Notes under the pieces: model-generated | What the model was told of the DNA's origin: nothing | Database searches by the model: none | The model's input: the letters and a program-made list of their open reading frames with translations, nothing else | Origin: JBFEYJ01 sp041563315 | GTDB lineage: Bacteria; Pseudomonadota; Gammaproteobacteria; Thiohalomonadales; Thiohalomonadaceae | NCBI GenBank assembly: GCA_041563315.1 | Contig: JBFFNE010000010.1 | Coordinates: 1 to 56,720 of the forward strand | Direction of reading: 5' to 3' | Length of the DNA stretch: 56,720 nt | Translations under genes and position numbers: made by a program | Part shown: positions 44,405-55,584 of the stretch, piece after piece | Position numbering within the stretch: the stretch's first letter is position 1 | How the letters are laid out: every line of letters starts with the position of its first letter

Positions 44405-45541
44405 TCAGAGCTTGAGATCCTCGAAGAATTTTTTCACTCCATCCAGCCAGGAATGGTGACGCGGGCTATGCTTGTCACTCCCCTCCATCGAGGCGTCAAA
44501 CTCACGCAACAACCCCTTCTGCCTGCTGTTGAGGTTTACCGGCGTTTCCACCATGATCTTGCACAGTAAATCACCTACTTGCCCACCGCGCACCGATTTA
44601 ACGCCTTTACCGCGCAAGCGGAACAACTTACCGGTCTGACTCTCAGCCGGCACCTTTAGCTTAACCCGGCCATTGAGAGTCGGCACATCCAGTTCGCCAC
44701 CGAGTGCCGCGGTAGTGAAACTAATTGGCACTTCACAGAAGAGGTCATTACCATCACGCTTGAAGATCGCATGCTCACGCACCTGGATCTGTACGTAGAG
44801 ATCCCCCGGCGGTCCACCACTCTCGCCCGCCTCACCCTCACCGGAGAGGCGAATACGGTCACCGGTATCGACACCAGCCGGTACCTTGACCGACAAGGTC
44901 TTCTGGTTTTGTACCCGGCCCTCACCATGGCAGGTGTTGCATGGGTCGGAAATAATGTTGCCACTGCCGTGACAACGAGGGCAGGTCTGCTGCAGCGAGA
45001 AAAAGCCCTGCTGCATCCTGACCTGGCCCTGTCCCTGACAGGTAGGACAAGTCGTCGGGCTGCTGCCCTTTTTTGCCCCGCTGCCGCCGCATACTTCACA
45101 CGCCACCAGAGTGGGAATTCGAATCTTGACCGTGGTACCAGAGACGGCCTCTTCCAGACTGAGTTCAAGGTTATAGCGTAGATCGGCTCCGCGGTATGCA
45201 CGCTGGCCACCGCCGCGGGTCCCGCCGAAGATGTCGCCGAACACATCACCGAAAATATCGCTGAAGCCTCCCCCGCCGCCAAATCCTCCGGCACCGTAAC
45301 CTCCGCCCCCCATTCCGGAGACCCCCTCGTGACCAAACTGGTCATAGGCGGCACGCTTTTGGGCGTCAGACAGTACGTCGTAGGCCTCCCTGGCCTCCTT
45401 GAAATTTTCCTCGGCTTCCTTGTTGTCGGGGTTGCGGTCAGGATGGAACTTCATCGCAAGCTTTTTAAAGGCCTTCTTGATCTCGGCCTCAGTGGCGTTG
45501 CGCTGGACACCCAGCACCTCGTAATAATCGCGTTTAGTCAT
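44405..45541 (-). CDS. dnaJ: Chaperone protein DnaJ
   Basis: Hsp40 co-chaperone that stimulates DnaK ATPase. The 378-aa protein has a J domain with HPD (KFHPDRNPD, about residues 32-40), a Gly/Phe-rich linker, four CxxCxGxG zinc repeats (CEVCGGSG, CPTCQGQG, CPRCHGSG, CNTCHGEG) and the C-terminal substrate-binding domains. It is the last chaperone gene in hrcA-grpE-dnaK-dnaJ; the 175-bp gap to dnaK holds a duplicated repeat. Confidence 0.97.
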   Translation of the reverse strand: MTKRDYYEVLGVQRNATEAEIKKAFKKLAMKFHPDRNPDNKEAEENFKEAREAYDVLSDAQKRAAYDQFGHEGVSGMGGGGYGAGGFGGGGGFSDIFGDVFGDIFGGTRGGGQRAYRGADLRYNLELSLEEAVSGTTVKIRIPTLVACEVCGGSGAKKGSSPTTCPTCQGQGQVRMQQGFFSLQQTCPRCHGSGNIISDPCNTCHGEGRVQNQKTLSVKVPAGVDTGDRIRLSGEGEAGESGGPPGDLYVQIQVREHAIFKRDGNDLFCEVPISFTTAALGGELDVPTLNGRVKLKVPAESQTGKLFRLRGKGVKSVRGGQVGDLLCKIMVETPVNLNSRQKGLLREFDASMEGSDKHSPRHHSWLDGVKKFFEDLKL

Positions 45542-45550
45542 AAAAAACCA

Positions 45551-45716
45551 GTTTCAAGTTTCAAGTTGCAAGAAAAACCTCAAGACCAAAGCCGAAGCTT
45601 CGACTCTTGTCACTTGCCACTGCTTCTGAATTACAAGTTTCAAGTTTCAAGTCGCAGGAAAAGCAACAAGGGCCAAAGCAGAAGCTTGACCATTGTCACT
45701 TGCCACTTGTTACTTG

Positions 45717-45727
<11 letters not shown>
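45551..45727. repeat. Duplicated heptanucleotide-repeat module between dnaK and dnaJ
   Basis: Two copies of a 77-91 bp module (45551-45627 and 45637-45727) share gtttcaagtttcaag at one end and ttgtcacttgccac plus tgcttct at the other. The second copy has exactly two extra 7-nt units (ttgttac ttgttac). The outer end of copy two overlaps the dnaK stop codon, so copy one contains a relic of the dnaK 3' end. Short (caagt)-heptad arrays are common in proteobacterial spacers. Confidence 0.7.
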
Positions 45728-47648
<1,921 letters not shown>

Positions 47649-47754
47649 AGTTCTATTCTCCCAAATGCTTGTTTTGCCCTGTCCCGCAGGGAAAAAAATA
47701 TCTACGCAGTTAATAAGGTCTTTGGCAACTAATTCAAGTCTTCAAAGTAAATGT

Positions 47755-48336
47755 TTAGCCTTTGCAAACGACAACCATAGCCGGTCTAATCAGGCGGTCG
47801 TTGAGGAGGTACCCCTTCTGCATCACCGCGGTCACAGTATTAGGTTCATGCTCATCTGACTCTTGCATGGTCATCGCCTGATGCCGTTCCGGATCGAAAG
47901 GTTCACCCACCGGATTGACTTCCTCGATGCCGAACTTCTCCATCGCATTGCTCAGCATTTTCAGGGTCAGTTCAGTGCCTTCACGCAGCTTTTGCACATT
48001 GGCATCCTCATCGGAGGCTGCATCAAGGCCCATCTCAAGGCTGTCCTTGACGGGCAACAGCTCCAAGGCAAACTTCTCCAGTGCGTACTTATGCGCATTG
48101 GCCACGTCACGCTCAGCGCGGCGACGGCTGTTTTCCAGCTCAGCCTGTACCCGCAGGACCTGCTCCCAGTTCCCGACAGCTTTGGTGCGCGCTTCCTCCA
48201 GCATTTGTGCCAGCTCCTCAACGGTATTTTCTGCTGCGGCTGGCTCGCCTTCAGTGGATGCCTCATTCACCTCAACCTGTTGTTCGGCCACCTTAGGCTC
48301 AGGCTCAGTTCCAGGAGACTTCGTCTCTTTGCTCAT
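47755..48336 (-). CDS. grpE: Nucleotide exchange factor GrpE
   Basis: Releases ADP from DnaK. The ATG at 48336 (MSKETKSPG) is preceded by GGAG and gives 193 aa; a GTG at 48342 would add two residues. The acidic, disordered N-terminus is followed by a long coiled coil (about residues 40-100) and the C-terminal beta domain with PFDPERHQAMTM and VMQKGYLLNDRLIRPAMVVV. It lies 99 bp downstream of hrcA and 106 bp upstream of dnaK. Confidence 0.95.
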   Translation of the reverse strand: MSKETKSPGTEPEPKVAEQQVEVNEASTEGEPAAAENTVEELAQMLEEARTKAVGNWEQVLRVQAELENSRRRAERDVANAHKYALEKFALELLPVKDSLEMGLDAASDEDANVQKLREGTELTLKMLSNAMEKFGIEEVNPVGEPFDPERHQAMTMQESDEHEPNTVTAVMQKGYLLNDRLIRPAMVVVCKG

Positions 48337-48435
48337 TCGCACACTCCGTTCAATTGTTTTCTCTACTTAACTTCATGGACATCGCTGCAACCGGAAAGGC
48401 CACAGCAACATCAGCAAAACTGCCCCGCAGCGGGA

Positions 48436-49476
48436 TTATTTAATCTGGTTCAATGTAGTACCCAATAGTTGTGCCGTAACATCAACTATGGGTATTACAC
48501 GATCATAGGCCATACGCGTGGGGCCGATGACCCCGAGTACGCCAATGACCTCACCATCGACCTTGTATGGAGAGGCCACCACACTGCACTCATCCAGCAC
48601 TTCGTAGCCCGACTCCTCACCGATGAAGATCTGCACACCTTCTGCATGCAATGACTGATCCAGTAACTTCAGGATGTCGCGCTTGCGATTAAAGGCATCG
48701 AACAGCTTGCGCAGTTTTTCCAGATTGCCCATCTCCTCGTAAGACATCAGGTTAGTCTGGCCGGCCAGGAGGAAATCACCATTCTGCTCCTCCTCCGTGA
48801 AGGCTTGCTGCGCCATCTGTATCGCGTCCGCCATTAACTGGTTCATGCTGCTGCGCGTATCCTCCATCTCGTTGAGCAGAGTCTGACGCACGGTGCGCAG
48901 TTCCTGTCCGGCACACAGCTGATTGAGGTAGTTGGCGATCTGCTGTAGCTCGGCGGCGCTATAGTTGCGCTGCGTCTGGATAATCCGGTTCTGCACCTCC
49001 TTCTCATTGACCACCAGGATCACCAAAACCCGATTGTGAGAGAGCGGCAAAAACTCTACCTGGCGCAGTGACAGCTGTTCACGCTTGGGTAACATCACCA
49101 CACCGGCCATGGAGGTGACATCAGAGAGCTGGCGACTGGCGGAAGCGAGCAGCTTGCCCGGATCCTCATTATTGCCTATCCGCCGCTGCAGGGTCGAGAT
49201 CACGCTCTTTTTCAACGGTTGAATCGTGAGCAGACTATCGACAAACAGGCGGTAGCCACGGATAGTCGGGACGCGCCCGGCCGAAGTATGGGGTGCATGG
49301 ATGAAGCCGAGATCCTCCAGATCCGCCATCACATTGCGGATCGTGGCAGGGCTAAGCACCATGGAGGACTCCCTGGAGAGGGTGCGAGAGCCCACCGGCT
49401 GCCCATCCCGGATATACCGTTCGACCAGATTCTTTAACAGCAACTGGGCACGTTCGTTCAGTTCGGTGCCGGACAT
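48436..49476 (-). CDS. hrcA: Heat-inducible transcription repressor HrcA
   Basis: Winged-helix repressor of heat-shock operons that binds CIRCE and depends on the GroE chaperonin for folding. The start at 49476 follows AGAGGAAT and gives 346 aa. The N-terminal winged helix has VGSRTLSRESSMVLSPATIRN and the C-terminal GAF-like dimerisation domain ends with GVIGPTRMAYDRVIPIV. It is the first gene of the operon, with CIRCE between promoter and start codon. hrcA is absent in enterics but present in many other gammaproteobacteria. Confidence 0.96.
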   Translation of the reverse strand: MSGTELNERAQLLLKNLVERYIRDGQPVGSRTLSRESSMVLSPATIRNVMADLEDLGFIHAPHTSAGRVPTIRGYRLFVDSLLTIQPLKKSVISTLQRRIGNNEDPGKLLASASRQLSDVTSMAGVVMLPKREQLSLRQVEFLPLSHNRVLVILVVNEKEVQNRIIQTQRNYSAAELQQIANYLNQLCAGQELRTVRQTLLNEMEDTRSSMNQLMADAIQMAQQAFTEEEQNGDFLLAGQTNLMSYEEMGNLEKLRKLFDAFNRKRDILKLLDQSLHAEGVQIFIGEESGYEVLDECSVVASPYKVDGEVIGVLGVIGPTRMAYDRVIPIVDVTAQLLGTTLNQIK

Positions 49477-49525
49477 ATTCCTCTGTTTCCCGATAACCTG
49501 CCTGCGATGCAGGCATATTCTGTTA

Positions 49526-49552
49526 TTAGCACTCACCCAAAACGAGTGCTAA
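49526..49552 (-). promoter_or_regulatory. CIRCE operator for HrcA
   Basis: TTAGCACTC-N9-GAGTGCTAA, a perfect CIRCE inverted repeat. It lies directly downstream of the -10 box of the hrcA promoter and 50 bp before the start codon, so bound HrcA would cover the transcription start. Confidence 0.97.
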
Positions 49553-49557
49553 TAAGA

Positions 49558-49585
49558 ATTATCCATGTAACTGTTAATGTGTCAA
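49558..49585 (-). promoter_or_regulatory. Sigma-70-type promoter of hrcA-grpE-dnaK-dnaJ
   Basis: On the minus strand TTGACA (49585-49580) and GATAAT (49563-49558) are separated by 16 bp. The expected start near 49551 falls at the edge of CIRCE. Confidence 0.8.
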
Positions 49586-49649
49586 GCCAGAGGTGCTTGG
49601 CGGAACTGCCTCTAACGTGTTAACTTTCGGGAAGTTTTGGAGGGGACTC

Positions 49650-50522
49650 ATGGCGGACAGTTTCAAGCGGATAGGGATTATAGGTAAGTATGCTGACACC
49701 ACAGTCGGCGCAACCCTGCGTGTCCTCTGCGACTATCTCCAAACCCGAGATATAGAGTTGCTGCTCGACGATGCCACCGCCGAGTTCTGGCCAGACCATG
49801 GCGGATTGGAAATCGCCAACCGCGACCAGCTCGGGCGCCAGTGCGACCTGATCATCGTAGTGGGCGGCGATGGCACCTTCCTCAACGCCGCACGCAGCCT
49901 GGCCATCCATGACCCGGCCCTGCTTGGCCTGAATCTCGGCCGACTCGGCTTCCTGACGGACATCTCCCCGGACGAGATGACCGAGCGTCTCGACGAGATC
50001 CTCGCCGGGCGCTACAACGAAGAAGAGCGGTTTTTGCTCCATTGCCGCATCATCCGCGATGGTGAGCTCATCAACGAAAGCGACGCTTTCAATGATGTCG
50101 TCGTCCACAAGTGGGACGTAGCGCGCATGATCGAGGTCGATACCTACGTTAACGGCACCTTCGTCAACACCCTGCGCTCCGACGGCCTGATTGTCTCCAC
50201 ACCGACCGGCTCCACCGCCTACGCCCTCTCCGGCGGCGGTCCGATCCTGCAGCCCTGCCTGAATGCGGTGATCATGGTACCCATCTGCCCACACACCATG
50301 AGCAACCGCCCCATTGTCGTCGATGCCGACACGGTGATCGAGATCGTAATCAAGGGTCAGGAGCAGTCACACGCCCAGGTTAGCTGCGATGGCCAGATCA
50401 ACCTCGGACTGGTAGCGGGCGATCGCATCCAGATCCGCAAAAAAGAACACACCGTGCGCCTGATTCACCCGGATGAGCACGATCACTTCCAAATCCTCCG
50501 CGCCAAACTCAACTGGGGATAA
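49650..50522 (+). CDS. nadK: NAD kinase
   Basis: Phosphorylates NAD to NADP with ATP. The start at 49650 follows GGAGGGG and gives 290 aa. The diagnostic GGDGT motif is at residues 72-76 (VVGGDGTFLNAAR), followed by NLGRLGFLTD and SDGLIVSTPTGSTAYALSGG. It is divergent from hrcA; its leader passes the CIRCE region, but the operator overlaps the hrcA start site and not an obvious nadK promoter. It is followed by recN. Confidence 0.96.
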   Translation: MADSFKRIGIIGKYADTTVGATLRVLCDYLQTRDIELLLDDATAEFWPDHGGLEIANRDQLGRQCDLIIVVGGDGTFLNAARSLAIHDPALLGLNLGRLGFLTDISPDEMTERLDEILAGRYNEEERFLLHCRIIRDGELINESDAFNDVVVHKWDVARMIEVDTYVNGTFVNTLRSDGLIVSTPTGSTAYALSGGGPILQPCLNAVIMVPICPHTMSNRPIVVDADTVIEIVIKGQEQSHAQVSCDGQINLGLVAGDRIQIRKKEHTVRLIHPDEHDHFQILRAKLNWG

Positions 50523-50618
50523 AAGCGTGAGTTCGTCAAGCCATGAGAACAATATGCCTACCATGGGCGATGGGTTTACGCTCACACTCTAACGCCCTAA
50601 CGCTGATTAAAGACCGAC

Positions 50619-52316
50619 ATGCTGAAACATCTCCATATTCGCAATTTTGCTCTAGTTCAATCGCTGGAGCTTGACCTGAAGCCAGGGATGACCGTGCTCA
50701 GCGGTGAGACGGGGGCCGGGAAGTCGATTCTGCTCGACGCCCTTGGGCTGACCTTGGGCGACCGCGCCGACAGTAGTGTAATCCGCCATGGGGAGGAACG
50801 GGCCGAGATCAGCGCTACCTACCATCTTGAGAGTCTGCCCAAGGTCAAGGCCTGGCTTGCCGAGCATGAACTGGAGATGGACGATGAATGTATCTTGCGA
50901 CGTATTGTGGGCGCCGATGGCCGCTCCAGGGCCTTCATCAATGGGCAACCTGCCCCACTCCAGTCACTCCGGGAGCTGGGGGAACAACTGGTCGATATCC
51001 ATGGTCAGCACGCTCACCAGTCCCTGCTCAAACGTGATATTCAGCGCCAGTTGCTCGACAGCTTTGCCGGCCATTCTGCACTGGCCCGGAAAACCGCCGC
51101 AATCTGCCGCCAGTGGCAACAGCTGAACGAGGAGTATGAGCGGCTAAATCGAGCTGGCGCCGAGCGCGAGTCACGCCTCGAACTATTGCGTTACCAGGTA
51201 CAAGAGCTGGAGTCACTCAAACTCGGCCCCAATGAACTGGCCGAACTGGATGAAGAGCATACCCGTCTGGCCAATGCCAATCGATTGCTCGAAGGAGCGC
51301 AAGGCGCCGTTACCCGGCTTTACGAGGCCGATGAGCAGAACATCAGCAGCCTGCTCGACCACACCCTGAACGAACTGCAGGAACTGCAAGTCTACGACAG
51401 CAGCCTGAAACCCGCCTGTGAACTGCTTGAGGGAGCTGCCATCCAGGCCCGGGAGGCCGCGACTGAATTGCGCCACTATGTCGAGCGGCTGGAACTCGAT
51501 CCGGAACGCCTTGCCTGGGTCGAGCAACGCCTGGCCGATATTCATGATCTTGCCCGCAAACACCGCATCGCCCCAGAGGGACTTGAGCCTTTGCAGCAAC
51601 AACTGCAACAGGAGCTTGATGAGCTCGACAAGGCCGGCAGCCGGCTCGATGGGATGCAAGAGGAAATCGAGCAAACACTCGCGCACTATCAGGAGCTCGC
51701 CGGTCAGCTGAGCACCGGTCGGCTTAAGGCAGCGAAAAAACTGGCCGAGCTGGTCACTGACAATATGCAGGAACTGGGCATGGGCGGCGGACGGCTTGAT
51801 ATTGTCCTTGTTCCTGCCGTAAACACCCCCAGCCCCAATGGGTTGGAGAGTGTCGAGCTACAGGTCAGCGCCAACCCCGGCCAGCCACTTCGTCCCCTGA
51901 GCAAAGTGGCCTCCGGCGGCGAGCTTTCTCGTATCAGCCTGGCGATCCAGGTTATCTCTGCCGCTCAGGAAGGGATCCCGACGCTGATCTTCGATGAAGT
52001 GGATGTGGGTGTCGGTGGCGGTGTCGCCGAGATGGTCGGGCGGCAGCTGCGCGCCCTGGGGGAAAACCGCCAGGTGCTCTGTGTCACTCATCAGCCACAG
52101 GTTGCAGCGCAGGGCCACCACCATTTCCAGATCAGCAAAAGTAGCCAGGGAGAGACCACCCGTACCGAGGTGCTGCCCATCGACGGCGAAGATCGGGTGG
52201 CCGAAGTAGCCCGGATGTCCGGCGGGGTCACGGTGAACGAAACGACCCTGGACCACGCCCGCGAGCTTATCAGCCAGGCGCAGCAGGGTTCCCAGGCCCA
52301 AAAAAAGGTCGGCTAG
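50619..52316 (+). CDS. recN: DNA repair protein RecN
   Basis: SMC-like ATPase acting in double-strand break repair. The 565-aa protein has a Walker A GETGAGKS at residues 29-36, a coiled-coil middle (about 160-350), the ABC signature VASGGELSRISLAIQ, and the Walker B IFDEVDVGVGG near the C-terminus. It lies 97 bp after nadK, the common nadK-recN order. No LexA box is evident upstream. Confidence 0.96.
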   Translation: MLKHLHIRNFALVQSLELDLKPGMTVLSGETGAGKSILLDALGLTLGDRADSSVIRHGEERAEISATYHLESLPKVKAWLAEHELEMDDECILRRIVGADGRSRAFINGQPAPLQSLRELGEQLVDIHGQHAHQSLLKRDIQRQLLDSFAGHSALARKTAAICRQWQQLNEEYERLNRAGAERESRLELLRYQVQELESLKLGPNELAELDEEHTRLANANRLLEGAQGAVTRLYEADEQNISSLLDHTLNELQELQVYDSSLKPACELLEGAAIQAREAATELRHYVERLELDPERLAWVEQRLADIHDLARKHRIAPEGLEPLQQQLQQELDELDKAGSRLDGMQEEIEQTLAHYQELAGQLSTGRLKAAKKLAELVTDNMQELGMGGGRLDIVLVPAVNTPSPNGLESVELQVSANPGQPLRPLSKVASGGELSRISLAIQVISAAQEGIPTLIFDEVDVGVGGGVAEMVGRQLRALGENRQVLCVTHQPQVAAQGHHHFQISKSSQGETTRTEVLPIDGEDRVAEVARMSGGVTVNETTLDHARELISQAQQGSQAQKKVG

Positions 52317-52362
52317 CTCTGACTTTGGACTTACAGCGGCGGCTCACACAGCCCAGCGACGT

Positions 52363-52376
52363 CGGGCTGAAGCCCG
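52363..52376. repeat. Short CGGGC hairpin of a common dispersed type
   Basis: CGGGC, loop TGAA, GCCCG, inside gtcgggctgaagcccgcccc. This sequence recurs between genes in many proteobacteria. It lies after the recN stop and before the convergent fur end; no U-run follows. Confidence 0.4.
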
Positions 52377-52450
52377 CCCCACCACAGTCCTTGAAGCTTA
52401 AACCTTGAACCTGCCTGCAGGGACAGCACACCGTGGCGGGAGTGCAGTTC

Positions 52451-52885
52451 CTACCCTTGGTTCTTCCGCTTCTCCTTTTTCTGGCACTCAGGACAAACCC
52501 CCTGGATCGTCAGGCTGTGGTCGGTCATGGTATAGCCATACTTTTTGGCAATATCGCGCTGCCGCTGCTCGATAGTCTCATCAACAAACTCGTCCACCCG
52601 GCCGCACTTTATGCAGAGTATGTGGTCGTGATGACGCCCCTCATTCAGCTCGAATACCGAATGCCCGCCCTCGAAGTTATGCCGGAACACCAGTCCGGCC
52701 GACTCAAATTGGGTCAATACCCGATAGACCGTGGCAAGCCCGACATCCTCGCCGGACTCCAGCAGCGCCTTGTAGACATCCTCGGCACTGAGGTGGCGCG
52801 TCTCGGCATGCTCCAGAATATCGAGGATTTTGATCCGCGGCAGAGTGGCCTTGAGGCCCGCTTTTTTCAGTTCCTGATTCATCAT
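52451..52885 (-). CDS. fur: Ferric uptake regulator Fur
   Basis: Metal-dependent repressor of iron uptake. The start at 52885 (MMNQELKKAGLKATLPR) matches E. coli Fur and gives 144 aa. The winged-helix DNA-binding region includes GLATVYRVLTQFESAG. Metal sites are visible: the HHDH stretch (85-88) and the two zinc pairs C91/C94 and C131/C134. It is divergent from bamE with a 75-bp gap, a gammaproteobacterial signature. I see no clear Fur box there. Confidence 0.96.
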   Translation of the reverse strand: MMNQELKKAGLKATLPRIKILDILEHAETRHLSAEDVYKALLESGEDVGLATVYRVLTQFESAGLVFRHNFEGGHSVFELNEGRHHDHILCIKCGRVDEFVDETIEQRQRDIAKKYGYTMTDHSLTIQGVCPECQKKEKRKNQG

Positions 52886-52960
52886 TTTTTCATCGTTCTG
52901 TTCGCAGCGCCTGTCACCATGCGGTATCATGCGTGCATTACCTATATGCTCGGAAATCCA

Positions 52961-53299
52961 ATGCGAAGAATTCTCATTTCTCTGATTATACCGTTTGTGG
53001 TAGCAGCATGCGCCCACAAGATCGATATCCAGCAAGGCAACGTTATCACCGAGGAACAACTGTCACTACTGCAGCCGGGAATGACAGGTAATCAAGTTCG
53101 CCAGCTCATGGGTACCCCGCTGCTCACCGACCCCTTTCATCCAGACCGATGGGACTACTACTACAGCATGAAGTCCGGCACTGAGAAATTGATGCGGTAT
53201 CGCGCCACTCTCTTCTTCAGTAACGACCGTCTTCTCCGTATCGAGCGCGTTGGTCCGATCCCCGAAAAAGATACCCCGCAACTCGAAAAGAAACGGTAA
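52961..53299 (+). CDS. bamE: Outer-membrane assembly lipoprotein BamE (SmpA/OmlA)
   Basis: Small lipoprotein of the BAM complex. The ATG at 52961 gives 112 aa with a lipoprotein signal peptide and lipobox VAAC (lipidated C17). The BamE domain is complete: LLQPGMTGNQVRQLMGTPLL, then RWDYYYSM and a strand TLFFSNDRLLRIE. An ATG at 52946 is also possible. Frames starting much further upstream are antisense to fur and not part of the gene. Confidence 0.94.
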   Translation: MRRILISLIIPFVVAACAHKIDIQQGNVITEEQLSLLQPGMTGNQVRQLMGTPLLTDPFHPDRWDYYYSMKSGTEKLMRYRATLFFSNDRLLRIERVGPIPEKDTPQLEKKR

Positions 53300-53396
53300 C
53301 CACCGGGCATCAACCTTTGCTAGGTACGGCCTTATCCCCCAGGGAGAAGGCGGGGATAAGCGAACCTCCTCCTTCCTCAACGAGAGGGTAAGTCTA

Positions 53397-53738
53397 TCAG
53401 GATTCTGCGGGTTCTTTCTGACCGGCATCCCCACCACCCTTTTTCATCTTCTTGCCTTCAGCGGCCCGCTGCTTGCGTACCTCCTTGGGGTCGGCAATCA
53501 AGGGGCGGTAGATCTCTATCCGATCCTTGGGGCGCAACAACGCATCCAGTTTACTCAGCTTGCCGAAGATCCCGAGCTTGGCCTTTTCCAGGTCAATCTC
53601 GGGAAAGCGTTCCAGCACGCCGGACCGTTCGATGGCGGTACGTACGGTCGCCCCCTCCTCCACCTCCAGAGGAATCAGCACCTGCACATCGGGCTTGGCG
53701 TAGACGACCTCGACCGGAAGGGTTTCACGCTTTGCCAT
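53397..53738 (-). CDS. RnfH-family ubiquitin-like protein
   Basis: A 113-aa protein of the RnfH/UPF0125 family: beta-grasp fold with VEVVYAKPDVQVLIPLEVEEG at the start of the core and DALLRPKDRIEIYRPLIADP at the end. The lysine-rich tail is low complexity. The start at 53738 overlaps the end of ratA by 14 bp, the ordered ratA-rnfH pair seen in E. coli (ratA-ratB). Its molecular role is unclear. Confidence 0.92.
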   Translation of the reverse strand: MAKRETLPVEVVYAKPDVQVLIPLEVEEGATVRTAIERSGVLERFPEIDLEKAKLGIFGKLSKLDALLRPKDRIEIYRPLIADPKEVRKQRAAEGKKMKKGGGDAGQKEPAES

Positions 53739-54162
53739 AGACTTCCACCGCACGTTTAGAGAAGGCATCCACCAGGTTGTTGGCGATCTGGCTGAAAATC
53801 GGCCCCATTGCCAAACCAACGAGACGGTTGGAGAACTCGAATTCCAGGTCCAGCGACACCTTACAGGCCCGCTCTCCGAGGATATCGAAGCGCCAGAACC
53901 CCTCCAGTTGTTTAAACGGCCCCTGCTCCAGGCGCATTTCGATCATTTTGTCCTGTTGCAACCGGTTTCTTGTGGTGAATGACTTGTGCAGGCTACCGTG
54001 GGCGATCTCAATAGTCGCACGGATCTGGTCATCATCCTGCTCCAGGATCTGCGAAGAGCGGCACCAGGGCAGGAACTTCGAATAGGAACCGATATCATTG
54101 ACCAGCGCATACATTTCACTGGCACTGTAGGGCACGAGAGCCGTTTTTTTTATCGTCGTCAC
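53725..54162 (-). CDS. ratA: RatA/COQ10-like START-domain protein
   Basis: A 145-aa single START/polyketide-cyclase domain protein: VPYSASEMYALVNDIGSYSKF at the N-terminus (first part only) and NLVDAFSKRAVEVYG at the C-terminus. In E. coli RatA was described as a toxin blocking 70S association, while yeast COQ10 relatives bind ubiquinone; the sequence cannot decide between these. It starts 12 bp before the end of the transporter gene on the same strand and overlaps rnfH by 14 bp. Confidence 0.9.
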   Translation of the reverse strand: MTTIKKTALVPYSASEMYALVNDIGSYSKFLPWCRSSQILEQDDDQIRATIEIAHGSLHKSFTTRNRLQQDKMIEMRLEQGPFKQLEGFWRFDILGERACKVSLDLEFEFSNRLVGLAMGPIFSQIANNLVDAFSKRAVEVYGKA

Positions 54163-54174
54163 AAGATATCCAGA

Positions 54175-55584
54175 TTAGAACGTAATGATGCCGATAGCAT
54201 TCAGAAATACCAGCCCCACCGCAAATGGCGTGACATAGCGAATCAGGAAGTACCACAGTTGGAACCCCGGACCATCGCCCACCTTCAACTCATTCAGGCT
54301 CGATTGGCGACGCATCTGCCAGCCGGCAAACAGGGCAATTAACAGACCACCCAATGGCAGCATAATATTGGCCGTAAGGTAATCAAGCAATTCAAAGAAG
54401 CTCAGCCCGAAGAGTTGATACTCCTCACCAGAAATAACATTGAATGACAGAACCGTACCGATACCCAGCAGCCAGACAGCAAGCCCGGCCCACACCGCCG
54501 CATAAATACGGCTAACCCCATGATTTTCAACCATCCATGCGACCGCAGGCTCGACCAGCGAGATCGCCGAGGTCCAGGCCGCAAAGGTCAGCAACAGGAA
54601 AAACAGACTGCCGAAAAAGGCCCCACCCGGCATATGGCCAAAGGCGATCGGCAGGGTCTGGAAGACCAGGCCGGCTCCCGCTCCGGGCTCCAGCCCGTTG
54701 GCAAAGACGATGGGAAAGATCGCCATGCCGGCAAGTAACGCAACCAGCGTATCCATCCCGGCAATCACCATCGAGGTTTTAACAATGGAGGTACGTTCAG
54801 GAAGATAGGAGCCGTAAATCATGATCGCCCCCATACCGAGACTGAGAGTAAAAAAGGCGTGGCCCAAGGCCGTCAGAATCGGTCCCCAGCTCAGGTGTTC
54901 CCTCCCAGCCGCATCCGCCTTGTAGAGCAAGGCGTGGAAATCCGGGGTAAAGAGGAACGAGAGCCCCTGATCAAAGGCCGCGGTATTCATCGCATAGCCA
55001 ACCAGCACCACCAACAGCACAAACAACGCAGGCATCAGGTAACGTACCGCCTTCTCCAGACCGCTGCGCACCCCGCGTGCCACCACCACAATAGTCATCA
55101 CCATAAAGATGGTGTGCCAGGCCAGCAGCCGCTCCGGATCGGCGATCAGCGCAGAGAAGATACTGCCTGCCCCGTCGGCGGTCACTCCCGTAAAGGTCCC
55201 CGCCGCAGTGCGGAAGAAATAGGCCAGCGCCCAGCCGGCGATGACCGAATAGTAGGAGAGAATAAGAAAACCGGCAATCATCCCCGCCCAACCAAGGTAC
55301 TGCCAATGGGGTGATCGCATCTCATCACGGGCGAGGTGGCGCATGGTATTGAGGGGGCTGCGCCGGCCGCGGCGCCCCAACATCACCTCGGCAATCATAA
55401 TGGGGATACCAATGATGGCAATACACACCAAGTAGACCAGAACGAACGCTCCGCCCCCGTTTTCGCCGGTAATATAAGGAAACTTCCAGATATTCCCCAG
55501 ACCGACGGCAGAGCCTGTCGCTGCCAGGATAAACGCCCAGCGGCCGGACCACTGGCCATGCAACGACTCCCGCTTATCTGTCAT
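54175..55584 (-). CDS. Sodium-dependent transporter, neurotransmitter:sodium symporter (NSS) family
   Basis: A LeuT-like inner-membrane symporter of 469 aa with about 11-12 hydrophobic segments. TM1 has the unwound sodium/substrate motif GSAVGLGNIWKFPYITGENGG (first 20 shown: GSAVGLGNIWKFPYITGENG), and a long conserved block SLGMGAIMIYGSYLP is also typical. The start at 55584 (MTDKRESLHGQW) is preceded by GGGGGAGTGGG. The substrate, probably an amino acid, is not known. It lies 12 bp upstream of ratA but need not be related in function. Confidence 0.93.
   Translation of the reverse strand: MTDKRESLHGQWSGRWAFILAATGSAVGLGNIWKFPYITGENGGGAFVLVYLVCIAIIGIPIMIAEVMLGRRGRRSPLNTMRHLARDEMRSPHWQYLGWAGMIAGFLILSYYSVIAGWALAYFFRTAAGTFTGVTADGAGSIFSALIADPERLLAWHTIFMVMTIVVVARGVRSGLEKAVRYLMPALFVLLVVLVGYAMNTAAFDQGLSFLFTPDFHALLYKADAAGREHLSWGPILTALGHAFFTLSLGMGAIMIYGSYLPERTSIVKTSMVIAGMDTLVALLAGMAIFPIVFANGLEPGAGAGLVFQTLPIAFGHMPGGAFFGSLFFLLLTFAAWTSAISLVEPAVAWMVENHGVSRIYAAVWAGLAVWLLGIGTVLSFNVISGEEYQLFGLSFFELLDYLTANIMLPLGGLLIALFAGWQMRRQSSLNELKVGDGPGFQLWYFLIRYVTPFAVGLVFLNAIGIITF

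Noticed and set aside
52433..52960. Upstream extension of the bamE frame
   Set aside because: The extension is antisense to fur; the lipoprotein signal peptide starting at 52961 fixes the true start.
52886..52960. Fur box between fur and bamE
   Set aside because: The best segment (gaattctcattt) matches the 19-bp consensus too poorly to call.
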